Origin: Streptomyces violaceoruber
GTDB lineage: Bacteria > Actinomycetota > Actinomycetes > Streptomycetales > Streptomycetaceae
DNA length: 20,599 nt
Direction of reading: 5' to 3'
NCBI GenBank assembly: GCA_000720805.1
Contig: JODI01000117.1
Location: 1-20,599 of the forward strand
The position numbers were made by a program, and so were the translations under genes. The notes under the pieces are model-generated. The model saw only the letters and a program-made list of their open reading frames with translations. It ran no database searches and was not told the DNA's origin. Positions 1-7,290 of this stretch are shown one piece after another; positions within the stretch are counted from its first letter, which is position 1, and each line of letters starts with the position of its first letter.

Positions 1-56
1 GCCGGAAGCCCTCGTACTGGACGTACTTGGGCTTTCGGCCGGTGCGGCGGTGGGGG

Positions 57-91
57 CCCCTCCCGCTCGAGCGAAGCCGAGAGTGGGGGAG
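57..91. repeat. Imperfect hairpin, Streptomyces interspersed-repeat type
   Basis: CTCCCGCTC (60-68) can pair with GAGTGGGGG (81-89), using two G-U pairs, around a 12-base loop GAGCGAAGCCGA. From memory, the string CTCGAGCGAAGCCGAGAG with flanking C-runs and G-runs recurs in intergenic DNA across many Streptomyces genomes, so this is probably a copy of that dispersed palindrome rather than a dedicated terminator. It could still end transcription from a gene left of the window. Bases 1-176 otherwise hold no gene I can support. Confidence 0.55.
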
Positions 92-135
92 CGTGCCGGG
101 CGTCGCGACGGGGCGAACGTTGCCTGCCGCGGCAC

Positions 136-141
136 TAGCAT
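136..141 (+). promoter_or_regulatory. Possible -10 element of the Trypco2/protease operon
   Basis: TAGCAT fits the actinobacterial -10 pattern TAnnnT. It would place a transcript start near 148, about 30 nt before the ATG at 177. No convincing -35 hexamer lies at the right distance: TTGCCT at 120-125 is too close. This is a weak prediction. Confidence 0.25.
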
Positions 142-176
142 GGCTCCGGATGACGCACGCGGTGACGGGGGTGGGC

Positions 177-485
177 ATGGCACGCGATGAGCGTGACGAG
201 GACTGGCTCGATCTGGCTGACGCCATCGAGGTACTGCGGTCCCAGTTGTCGGAGGCCCAGCGCCGCGGTCAGGACTCCTCCTTGCGCTTCGTACTGGGTG
301 AGATCACGGCGGAGTTCGAGATCGAGCTGGTCCGGGCGAAGAACGGCGGCGGAAAGCTGCGGTTCGGTGTCGTGGAGGCGGACGCCCGCGGTGAACGCTC
401 GGCACGGTCCACCCAGCGCGTGACCCTACGGCTGAACCCGGAGCGGCGCGGTGGCGGGGACGTGGCTGTGGGCGACGTCGAGTAG
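177..485 (+). CDS. Trypco2-domain protein (trypsin-co-occurring domain 2)
   Basis: This is a 101-aa soluble protein with no signal peptide or membrane segment. An N-terminal helix (LADAIEVLRSQLSEAQRRG, about residues 12-30) leads into strand-rich segments (SLRFVLGEITAEFEIELVRA and KLRFGVVEADARGERS) and ends with a TQRVTLRLNP strand. This is the pattern I know from Trypco2, small proteins encoded beside trypsin-like proteases in bacterial conflict systems. The start is the ATG at 177; a GTG at 171 in the same frame is possible and would add two residues. The gene ends 15 nt before the large protease/NTPase gene, so the two probably form an operon. Its biochemical role is not established. By analogy it may be an adaptor, inhibitor or substrate of the protease, which is inference. 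Confidence 0.85.
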   Translation: MARDERDEDWLDLADAIEVLRSQLSEAQRRGQDSSLRFVLGEITAEFEIELVRAKNGGGKLRFGVVEADARGERSARSTQRVTLRLNPERRGGGDVAVGDVE

Positions 486-500
486 TCCGGGGACAGGCTC

Positions 501-3500
501 ATGGAGCAGGAGCAGGTCGTCCAGGTTCGCAGCGCCACCGACGGCCCACCCTCGGGTACGAGCTTCGGCAGTGGCTACCTGATCGCACCCCGGCTCGTCC
601 TGACCGCCGCGCACCTGCTGCCGCCGGACGGACACGGCGACATCACGGTGTCTCTCCCGGACTCCACCGCACGGTTCCCCGCACAGGTGCGGTGGCGACG
701 CTACGACGAGTCCGTGGACGCCGCCCTGCTGGAGATCCCCGTGGCCGCCCGGAACTGGCCGACGCCACCGACCCTGCGGGGCGCCCCGTACCGCCACCCG
801 CAGCGCTGGGGCCGGTGCGTGACGGGCGGCACCGAACTGCGGGCGACCGCCACTGGGTTCCCCCGGCAGGAGCGAACCACGAGCGGCCGCAACCAGACGG
901 CGCTGGCCGGCCGGGTCAGGCCGCACGGTGGCGCCACCTTCGAGATCCTCGACGACATCGCGCCGTTGGAGGCCGACGTCTCGGGGCTCGACGCCGAAAC
1001 CGCCGCGAGGACCACCGCATGGTCCGGGATGTCGGGCGCGGCCGTCTTCCTGCTCGGCGAGAAGCTGCTGCTGGGCGTGGTGCGAGCGGACCGCCGGCCG
1101 CGTCAGGGCACGCGGCTGAGGTACACCCGCAGCGACGACCTGCTGGCCTGTGCCGACTTCCGCGCGGTCGTCCGCGCGGCGACCGGCGTCGAACCACAGC
1201 TCGAAGCGGCCGAGTTCACGGGCCTGCTGGAGCCCGCGCCGCCCAGACGGGACGTGCTGTCCCCCATCGCGCTGCTCCGGGCCGACGCCGAGGTCGTCTC
1301 GTTCCACGGCAGGGAAGACACACTCGCCGACCTGGAGGAGTGGTGCCGGACGGATCCGTACGGTCCTCTCGCCGTCCGGGTGCTCACCGGTCCGGGCGGG
1401 CAGGGCAAGACCCGGTTGGCGCGGCAGCTCATGGCGCGGATGCGGGACCAGGGCTGGGTGGTCGGACAGGTGTCCCACGAGCCCGGCGACCTGCACGCCC
1501 TGCGCGCGGTCCAGTACCCGTTGTTGCTGGTCATCGACTACGCCGAGACCCGGCCCGAGCTGGTCAGGAAGCTGCGGGAGCAGACCCGTCAGGCCCGGCA
1601 TCCGGTGCGCCTGCTGCTGCTCGCCCGCTCGCTCGGCTCCTGGCGGACCCGGGCGACCGGCGCCCTGCCCGAGACCAGACTGCATGCGCTCAGCCCCGGC
1701 GCCGCCGACCGGGAGGAGGCGTTCCGGACGGCGGTCCGCGACATCTCCCGCCACCTGGCGGAGGTGATCGGCAGGACCGGCGTCGACTGGCCCGCTCTCG
1801 CCGACGCCCTCACCGCCGTCCGCCCGGCGGCGGGCCCTGGGGCGCAGACGGCACTGACGGTGCAGATGGAGGCGCTGGCCGCACTGCTGCGGCGTGTCCG
1901 GCCACCCCAGCGGGACGCGAGGACGCTGGAGGACGAACTCCTGGACCACGAGAGGACCTACTGGCAGGAGACCGCCCACGGGTGGGGCATGGGGCCTCGG
2001 GGGAACAAGCTCCTCGAACCTGCGGTGGCGGCGGCCGTGCTGTGTCCCGCGCAGGACGAGCAGGAGGCCCGGGCGACCATCGAACGGCTGCTTCCCGGCG
2101 AACTGCCGGGACACATCACGGACATCACCGCCTGGTTGCGCGACCTGTATCCGCCGCCCGAGGGCCGTCACTGGGGTCAGCTGGAGCCGGACCGGCTGGC
2201 GGAGTACCACGCCTCGGGGCAGATCGTCGCCGACAGGGGGCTGCTCAGGAGACTTTTCGACAGGGCCCCGGACCACCAGCGGGTGCAGACCCTCACCGTG
2301 CTGGCCCGGTCAGCGGTGGCCCACACCAACCAGGGCCGTGCGGCCGTGGCGCACACCGTCATCGACCTGTTGCGCGAGGCGCTGCGTTCCGTCCCCGCCT
2401 GCGCACCGCTGACCGCTGCCGTGCTGCGCGCACATTCGGACGCGCTGCCGGAGCAGTCCCACGTCCTGCGCGACCATGCGCTCGATGTCGCCCGCGAACT
2501 CAGCCGCGTGTGTCATGCCGCGGGAGACGCCCCGCAGGCACGGCGCGACCGCGCCTGGGCGCTCCACAACCTGGCCGAGCGGCACCAGGCGGTCGGCGAC
2601 TGGGAGGACGCCCGGGAGGCAGCCGCCGCGGCCACGGCGCTGCGCGAGGACCTGGCCCACGACGGGGCGTTGACGCTCCGCACGGAATGGGCCGACTCGC
2701 TGCTGGTGCTGTCGCACGCCTGCCGCATGACCGGGCGTCTGATGGAGGCGTACGACGCCGGCGATCAGGCGTTGGGCCTCTTCCGCGCGCTGGCGCAGGA
2801 GGACGGCGAGGAATGGGAGAAGCGCGAGCGCGGACTGGTGCGGGCGCTCATCAACCAGTCACAGGCGGTCTGGCAGCTCGACCCGAGCACGATTGCCTTC
2901 GATCAGGTCGCCCGGTCCGACGATCACACCGAGGAGGCCGTCCGGCGCGCCCGCGCACTGGTCTCCGGGCACCCCGAACTGGACCCGCTTCTGCTCGTCA
3001 GGGCGCTGACGGAGCGAGGCACGAACCTCTGGCGCCTGCAGCGGCATCCGGAGGCGCTGTCGCTGGGCGAGGAGGCGGTGAAGGCCTCTCGCCGGTTGGC
3101 GGAGGAGAATCCCGACGCGTACACCGCCGACCTCGCGCGCGCCTTGATGGGCCTCGCCGTCGACTACAGCGCCGCCTCGCGGCCCCGCGGCGAGGCCATG
3201 GCGCTGGAACGGGAAGCGATCGCACTGCTGCGTCCGCTGGCCGGGGAACTTCCCGGAGTCCACCGCTCCACCCTGGCGCAGACACTGCACAACCTCGCCC
3301 TGGGCCAGTCCCAGGAAGGGGACGACGCGGGGGCGCGGGAGTCCATCCGCGAGGCCATCGAGCACCGCAGGGCCCTGGCGCGCGACCCGCACGGCATCGC
3401 GGTGCCCGGCCTGGCCCATTCGGTCGGTGTGCTCGCCACTCTCCATGAGCGCACGGGTGACGACGCGGCGGCGGCCGAGGGCTTCGAGGAGGCCCTCGAG

Positions 3501-4484
3501 ATCTACGCGCACGCTCCTCTGCCGCTCAACGCGAGCAATCTGAACGCTCAATCCGGAACCGCTCTGGATCTCGCCCGCGCCTACGACGCCCTCGGCCGCC
3601 CGGCAGAGGTGGCCGCTCCCCTGGGTCAAGCCCTTGCCATCCGGCGGCGCCTCAGCGAGTACGCCCCGAGCCTCTACATGGAGGGGTATGCCAGCAGCCT
3701 CCACGACGGTTCCTACCTGTACTGGAAGCACGGCCGTCCCGTCGCGGAGCGCATCCTGCTGCGCCAGGCCCTGCCGCACCACCGCCGCATGGCCCGCGAC
3801 AGCGAGGAGGGGCGCGAGTGGCTGGCCATCTGCCTGCATGACCTCGGCACCAGCTACGCGAGGTCCTCGGCGACGGTCCACCGGGCGGTTCCCGCACTGC
3901 GGGAGGCGTACGAGCTGCGTGTGGAACTGGCGGCCAGTGATGCGCGGTACGAGGCGGGCCTGGCCGACACCTGCACGGAACTGGCAGGAGCGCTCCTGTG
4001 GACGAGCCGCTTCCGCGACTGCGTCCCGATGGCGGAACACTCGGTACGCCTTCGCCGCAAGCTGCTTGTCGCGGACCCTGGCATCCAGGAGCAGCCCTTC
4101 TGCTACGCCCTGCTGCGGCTGGCCGAGGCGCAGGCGATGGCGGGGCACGCCTCGGCGGCCTGGCGCACCGTACTGGAGGCCGAGGAGTCCTGCCGGGCGC
4201 TGACCGACCGTCCCGGCCGGTCACCTGAGCAGAACGCCTTCCTCCTCCAGCGACTGGCCCGCGCGTTGAGCCTGTGCGGTCGGCACGACTGGCGCCGGGC
4301 CGTCCAGGCGGTGGAACCAGCCCGGCGGGCCACCCGCATCTTTCGGGACCTGGTGGATCAGGACCCGAACCAGGCCGTGGCCCACGCCAACCTCAGAGAG
4401 GCCCTCACCCTGCTCGCCAGGATTCTGGACCGCGTCGGCCGCCACGACGAGGCCATCGAGGCACAAATGCGCAGAGGAGCATGA
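501..4484 (+). CDS. Trypsin-like protease / STAND-type NTPase / TPR fusion
   Basis: A 1327-aa multidomain protein. Residues about 1-200 form a chymotrypsin-fold serine protease: FGSGYLI then TAAH (His38), VDAALLEI (Asp73) and SGMSGAAVF (Ser178), a complete triad. There is no signal peptide, so it should act in the cytoplasm. Residues about 270-470 form a P-loop NTPase of STAND/NB-ARC character: an FHGRE lead-in, Walker A GPGGQGKT (297-304), Walker B LLLVID (341-346) and a following LLLLARS strand. From about 590 to the end lie degenerate tetratricopeptide repeats, clearest around 680-720 and 830-1010 (for example QTLHNLALGQSQEGDDAGA). STAND proteins usually sense a ligand with C-terminal repeats, oligomerise on NTP binding and activate the fused effector, here proteolysis. 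That reading is inferred from architecture. A Trypco2 gene precedes it and a DUF4913 gene follows after 4 nt. Confidence 0.9.
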   Translation: MEQEQVVQVRSATDGPPSGTSFGSGYLIAPRLVLTAAHLLPPDGHGDITVSLPDSTARFPAQVRWRRYDESVDAALLEIPVAARNWPTPPTLRGAPYRHPQRWGRCVTGGTELRATATGFPRQERTTSGRNQTALAGRVRPHGGATFEILDDIAPLEADVSGLDAETAARTTAWSGMSGAAVFLLGEKLLLGVVRADRRPRQGTRLRYTRSDDLLACADFRAVVRAATGVEPQLEAAEFTGLLEPAPPRRDVLSPIALLRADAEVVSFHGREDTLADLEEWCRTDPYGPLAVRVLTGPGGQGKTRLARQLMARMRDQGWVVGQVSHEPGDLHALRAVQYPLLLVIDYAETRPELVRKLREQTRQARHPVRLLLLARSLGSWRTRATGALPETRLHALSPGAADREEAFRTAVRDISRHLAEVIGRTGVDWPALADALTAVRPAAGPGAQTALTVQMEALAALLRRVRPPQRDARTLEDELLDHERTYWQETAHGWGMGPRGNKLLEPAVAAAVLCPAQDEQEARATIERLLPGELPGHITDITAWLRDLYPPPEGRHWGQLEPDRLAEYHASGQIVADRGLLRRLFDRAPDHQRVQTLTVLARSAVAHTNQGRAAVAHTVIDLLREALRSVPACAPLTAAVLRAHSDALPEQSHVLRDHALDVARELSRVCHAAGDAPQARRDRAWALHNLAERHQAVGDWEDAREAAAAATALREDLAHDGALTLRTEWADSLLVLSHACRMTGRLMEAYDAGDQALGLFRALAQEDGEEWEKRERGLVRALINQSQAVWQLDPSTIAFDQVARSDDHTEEAVRRARALVSGHPELDPLLLVRALTERGTNLWRLQRHPEALSLGEEAVKASRRLAEENPDAYTADLARALMGLAVDYSAASRPRGEAMALEREAIALLRPLAGELPGVHRSTLAQTLHNLALGQSQEGDDAGARESIREAIEHRRALARDPHGIAVPGLAHSVGVLATLHERTGDDAAAAEGFEEALEIYAHAPLPLNASNLNAQSGTALDLARAYDALGRPAEVAAPLGQALAIRRRLSEYAPSLYMEGYASSLHDGSYLYWKHGRPVAERILLRQALPHHRRMARDSEEGREWLAICLHDLGTSYARSSATVHRAVPALREAYELRVELAASDARYEAGLADTCTELAGALLWTSRFRDCVPMAEHSVRLRRKLLVADPGIQEQPFCYALLRLAEAQAMAGHASAAWRTVLEAEESCRALTDRPGRSPEQNAFLLQRLARALSLCGRHDWRRAVQAVEPARRATRIFRDLVDQDPNQAVAHANLREALTLLARILDRVGRHDEAIEAQMRRGA
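4474..4479 (+). promoter_or_regulatory. Ribosome binding site of the DUF4913 gene
   Basis: GAGGAG ends 9 nt before the ATG at 4489 and lies inside the last codons of the upstream NTPase gene. This fixes the start and suggests coupled translation. An out-of-frame ATG at 4481 is followed almost at once by a stop. Confidence 0.6.
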
Positions 4485-4488
4485 CGCC

Positions 4489-4944
4489 ATGACAGCACCC
4501 CGTGAAGAGGGGCAGGACGAGTCGCTCGACGACATCCGGCGCGACGAGGAGAACGCCGCCCGCCCGGCAGAGCTCTTCTACGCGAACGTCAATGAATTCG
4601 TCACCGAACGGCTCATTTACTTCGTTCCCCGCCCCGCTCCCGAATCCGGGCGGGCCTGGTGTTCGCAATGGTTCCGTCATGCCGAGGCACTGTCCCGGCT
4701 GGACTCGGTCTGGCGGGCCTGGGAAAACCTGCGCTTCGACCCTGCCCTGGGCATGTCGAACTGGTGGATCCACCACGCGGACCCGCATCTGCGTGCCTTG
4801 ATGGACCCGGTCACAGGACCGTTCGGCGGGTGCGTCGACGGCCACCGGAGTCAGGAGCCGCTGCCGGTCGACACCCCGCCGGAAGGACTGTTCTCGGACC
4901 AGAGGGGGCAGCTGGGCAGCAACGACCCGTTCGCCCTCGGCTGA
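4489..4944 (+). CDS. DUF4913 family protein
   Basis: A 151-aa protein with an acidic N-terminus and a Trp-rich core: WCSQWFRHAEALSRLDSVW (residues 57-75), then RAWENLRF, GMSNWWIHHADPH and LMDPVTGPF. This matches the pattern I recall for DUF4913, a family of unknown function common in actinobacteria and often met on plasmids and integrative elements. There is no signal peptide or membrane segment. The gene starts 4 nt after the stop of the protease/NTPase gene and has a good ribosome binding site, so it is almost certainly co-transcribed with it. The pairing hints at a role in the same system, possibly as a regulator or DNA-associated factor. That is a guess from context only. Confidence 0.8.
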   Translation: MTAPREEGQDESLDDIRRDEENAARPAELFYANVNEFVTERLIYFVPRPAPESGRAWCSQWFRHAEALSRLDSVWRAWENLRFDPALGMSNWWIHHADPHLRALMDPVTGPFGGCVDGHRSQEPLPVDTPPEGLFSDQRGQLGSNDPFALG

Positions 4945-5014
4945 GCCGTCCTCGTGCGGGCGAAGGCCCGGTCCGCGCGGTGGCGGGTCGGCGCCCCGGC
5001 TCAGGAGACGAGGT

Positions 5015-6007
5015 TCAGCCGAGCCCCCAGGCCCGCCCGAGCCGGTAGGCGGCGCACAGGTTCACGTCGAGGAGGTACGCCCCCGCCGTCCCGCACTGCT
5101 CGCTCCCGCTCCCGGGGTCGACGGGCTGTCCGTGTCCCATGCCGCTGACGCTGTACGTCTCCACGACGGCGTGCCCCTCGGCGTTCGCGAAGACCTGGTG
5201 GGGATACCCGGCCACGGTGTCGCTGACGTCGGCGGTCCGGTCGGCCCCGTGGACGTCGGTCCACTGCTCGGCCAGGTCGGCCATGTTGACGGGCTTCACC
5301 GTGTAGTCCGCCGTGCCCTGGAAGACGGTGAGCGTGGGCCAGGGGCCGCCGTACCCGGGCCGGGCGGCCCGCACCCGGTCGCCCCACTGCCGCGGGGTCT
5401 GGGTGGCACCGACGTACATGCAGACGTACGGCGACCCGGCGGCCTGCGCGCATCCGTACGGCAGTCCGGCGACGACGCCGCCGGCGGCGAACTTCTCCGG
5501 GTACGCCGCCATCATCACGGAGGTCATACCGCCGCCGGCGGACAGGCCGGTGACGTAGACGCGCGAGGCGTCTGCGGTGAGGTCCGCGAGCTGCCGGTCG
5601 ACCATCTGCGCGACCGACGCGGCCTCGCCCTGCCCGCGCTGCATGTCCCCGCTCTGGAACCAGTCGAAGCAGCTCGACGCGTTGTTGGCGGTCTGCTGCT
5701 GCGGCAGCACGACGGAGAAGCCCCAGCGGTCGGCGAGCTGGATCCAGCCGCTGCCGGTGCCGTAGCCGGCGGCGTTCTGCGTGCACCCGTGCAGCGCGAC
5801 GACGACCGGCCGTCCGGCGGGCAGCCCGTCGGGGACGTACCGGAACATGCGCAGGGCACCGGGGTTGGTCCCGAACCCGGTGACCTCCTGGAGGGAGGCG
5901 GCCTCGGCCCGGCCTGGGGTGAGGAGAGCGGCGAGAAGAGCGACCAAGAGGGTCACCAGATGGAGAGGGCGGCCTACGGCTCTGGTGTCTGTGCCTGTGT
6001 CTGTCAT
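5015..6007 (-). CDS. Secreted CE1/PHB-depolymerase-type esterase
   Basis: A 330-aa alpha/beta hydrolase. Residues about 13-37 form a signal peptide (a hydrophobic LHLVTLLVALLAALLT stretch ending PGRAEA-A). The mature part has the oxyanion motif LHGCTQ (His73-Gly74), the nucleophile elbow GLSAGG (Ser156), a probable acid at Asp234 (FQGTADYTV) and the probable catalytic His292 (GMGHGQPVD). Paired cysteines (113, 186, 196, 305, 318) suggest disulfides, as in exported enzymes. This layout matches the esterase/PHB depolymerase family, which includes polyhydroxybutyrate depolymerases, feruloyl esterases and acetylxylan esterases; the exact substrate cannot be read. The ATG at 6007 is chosen because it puts the signal peptide near the N-terminus. 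A GTG at 6055 would add 16 residues. Neither has a clear Shine-Dalgarno sequence. It converges on the DUF4913 gene with 70 nt between them. Confidence 0.88.
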   Translation of the reverse strand: MTDTGTDTRAVGRPLHLVTLLVALLAALLTPGRAEAASLQEVTGFGTNPGALRMFRYVPDGLPAGRPVVVALHGCTQNAAGYGTGSGWIQLADRWGFSVVLPQQQTANNASSCFDWFQSGDMQRGQGEAASVAQMVDRQLADLTADASRVYVTGLSAGGGMTSVMMAAYPEKFAAGGVVAGLPYGCAQAAGSPYVCMYVGATQTPRQWGDRVRAARPGYGGPWPTLTVFQGTADYTVKPVNMADLAEQWTDVHGADRTADVSDTVAGYPHQVFANAEGHAVVETYSVSGMGHGQPVDPGSGSEQCGTAGAYLLDVNLCAAYRLGRAWGLG

Positions 6008-6028
6008 GAGGACGGACCGTAGAAGCGT

Positions 6029-6040
6029 GAACGGCCGTTC
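6029..6040. promoter_or_regulatory. 12-bp perfect palindrome upstream of the esterase gene
   Basis: GAACGGCCGTTC is fully self-complementary and lies 21 nt upstream of the esterase ATG at 6007, in the probable leader or promoter. It may be an operator for a dimeric regulator. No -10/-35 pair is convincing nearby. Confidence 0.3.
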
Positions 6041-6090
6041 GACATGGGGCGGCACACCACAACGAGCGGGGCGCGCGTGTTCTTACATGA

Positions 6091-6125
6091 CACAGGCCCC
6101 GCCGCTCGAAGCGACGGGGCCTGTG
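6091..6125 (-). terminator. Terminator hairpin downstream of ssrA
   Basis: CACAGGCCCCG (6091-6101) pairs perfectly with CGGGGCCTGTG (6115-6125). Inside it, CGCT (6103-6106) pairs with AGCG (6110-6113) around CGA, separated from the outer stem by one mismatch. The hairpin begins 35 nt past the tmRNA 3' end on the - strand. There is no U-tract, as is usual for Streptomyces terminators. Confidence 0.8.
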
Positions 6126-6160
6126 CCCACATGGGGTACCCGCACAGACGTGCGAGCGAG

Positions 6161-6561
6161 TGGAGATGGCGGGAATCGAACCCGCGTCCAACGGTGCGGA
6201 ATCAGGGCTTCTCCGTGTGCAGTTCGCTGTGATTTTCTCAGCCCCGGCGATCACGCGAACAAGTCGCCGACGGGCTCAGTCACTGTTTGATTTCCCTCTT
6301 CACCCCGTGACCGGGATCGAGGTTTAGTTCCCTAGCTGATGCCAGGATCCGGGTCGGGAACGAGCCCGGGCTGACACTCCCCTAGTAAGGGGCAGTCGCC
6401 TCGTTACCTAGATCAGGCAGCGAGGGCGAACTGCGTCGCCTTGGGAGAATCGCTCTTGAGAGTGGCGATTATTTTTTGCGACATATGGTTTACGAGATCA
6501 TTGCCGCTTCCTCGACACGCTTCCCCTGCTTCGACAGCCGCTGTCGAAACCGATCATCCCC
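6161..6561 (-). ncRNA. ssrA: Transfer-messenger RNA (tmRNA)
   Basis: About 401 nt. The 5' end GGGGATGATCGGTTTCGACAG (6561 downward) is the conserved tmRNA start; GGGGATG pairs with CATCTCC at the 3' end as the acceptor stem. The 3' part carries a tRNA-like T-arm (GCGGGTTCGATTCCCGC) and ends with discriminator A at 6161; CCA is not encoded. The tag frame starts at a GCC resume codon (6466-6464) preceded by TAATC, as expected, and reads ATLKSDSPKATQFALAA then TGA (stop at 6413-6415). The ALAA end is the degradation signal. tmRNA releases stalled ribosomes together with SmpB, encoded 97 nt upstream on the same strand. Stem-loops 3' of the tag (for example CCCCTTACTAGGGG) fit the pseudoknot region. 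Confidence 0.97.
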
Positions 6562-6581
6562 ATGTTGATTTTTCAATGCGC

Positions 6582-6600
6582 ACACCGGGCTCGCCGGTGT
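6582..6600 (-). terminator. Possible smpB terminator or ssrA leader hairpin
   Basis: ACACCGG (6582-6588) pairs with CCGGTGT (6594-6600) around a 5-nt loop, between the smpB stop and the ssrA 5' end. On the - strand a stretch containing GAAAAATC follows, not a U-tract, so termination is uncertain. It could instead mark processing of a joint smpB-ssrA transcript. I see no consensus promoter for ssrA in this 97-nt gap. Confidence 0.4.
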
Positions 6601-6658
6601 TGGTGCCATCGTACGTGACCAACGCGGGACGATGCCACCGCATTCCCGGCGGCTCGCC

Positions 6659-7216
6659 CTACTGGGCGGCGCGCTGCTTCCGCTTCGCCGCCGCGATCGC
6701 CCGGTCCGACTCCCGCCGGTCCTGCTTCTCGCGAAGGGTCTGGCGCTTGTCGTACTCCTTCTTGCCTCGCGCGAGGGCGATCTCGGCCTTCGCCCGGCCG
6801 TCCCTGAAGTACAGGGCGAGGGGCACGATCGTGTGACCCGTCTCCTGAGACTTGGCCTCCAGCTTGTCGATCTCCTCGCGGTGCAGCAGCAGCTTGCGCT
6901 TGCGGCGCGCGGAGTGGTTGGTCCAGCTGCCCTGGTGGTACTCGGGGATATGGGCGTTGTGCAGCCACGCCTCCCCCCTGTCGATCTGGACGAACCCGTC
7001 GGTCAGCGACGTCCGCCCCTCGCGCAGCGACTTGACCTCGGTGCCTGTGAGGACGATGCCGGCCTCGTAGGTGTCGACGATCGCGTAGTCGTGCCGGGCC
7101 TTCTTGTTCTGGGCGACGATCTTGCGCTTGCCGCCCTTCTCGCCTTCTCTGGCCTTCGCGGCCGTCCCGCCCTGCTTGGCCTGGGACTCCTTCGGTACGT
7201 ACATTCCCTTGCTCAT
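6659..7216 (-). CDS. smpB: SsrA-binding protein SmpB
   Basis: A 185-aa protein that binds the tRNA-like domain of tmRNA and mimics the codon-anticodon stem in the ribosomal A site during trans-translation. The conserved core is present: [47 protein letters not shown], and the C-terminal [18 protein letters not shown] helix ending in a basic tail. The N-terminus is about 25-30 residues longer than in typical bacterial SmpB and is Lys/Gly-rich. Three in-frame ATGs compete: 7228 (MGRTMSKG), 7216 (MSKGMYV) and 7204 (MYVPKES). None has a good Shine-Dalgarno sequence. I chose 7216 from recall of Streptomyces homologues. A hairpin spans the 7216-7228 region. The gene lies 74 nt after the S41 protease gene, next to its partner RNA ssrA. 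Confidence 0.95.
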   Translation of the reverse strand: MSKGMYVPKESQAKQGGTAAKAREGEKGGKRKIVAQNKKARHDYAIVDTYEAGIVLTGTEVKSLREGRTSLTDGFVQIDRGEAWLHNAHIPEYHQGSWTNHSARRKRKLLLHREEIDKLEAKSQETGHTIVPLALYFRDGRAKAEIALARGKKEYDKRQTLREKQDRRESDRAIAAAKRKQRAAQ

Positions 7217-7238
7217 AGTGCGGCCCATTTTCGCACTA
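7216..7238 (-). promoter_or_regulatory. Inverted repeat over the smpB start
   Basis: TAGTGCG (7216-7222) and CGCACTA (7232-7238) are perfect inverted copies around GCCCATTTT. In the - strand transcript the A of the ATG at 7216 closes the stem, and the alternative ATG at 7228 sits in the loop. It may control translation initiation or be a protein-binding site. Confidence 0.4.
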
Positions 7239-7290
7239 CGGAGGGGGTTTGCGCGAAGCCCATTTACCGGGGGCCCTAGGAGGAGGCCCG

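Noticed and set aside
1..44. Possible edge gene (the - strand could read PKYVQYEGFR; a + strand frame is also open to 190)
   Set aside because: Too short to identify and without a start or ribosome binding site that can be judged in the window.
426..2276. Long open frame (616 codons) on the - strand across the protease/NTPase gene
   Set aside because: Composition is Arg/Gly/Pro/Gln-rich with no domain logic. It is the usual high-GC antisense shadow of a gene with clear motifs.
692..3448. 918-codon + strand frame overlapping the protease/NTPase gene
   Set aside because: Translates to Arg/Ala/Gly/Pro-rich low-complexity protein. The alternative frame has a protease triad, P-loop and TPRs.
7270..7290. 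GGGCC/GGCCC inverted repeat between the S41 protease and smpB genes
   Set aside because: Only 5 bp in GC-rich DNA with no trailing T-run; indistinguishable from chance.
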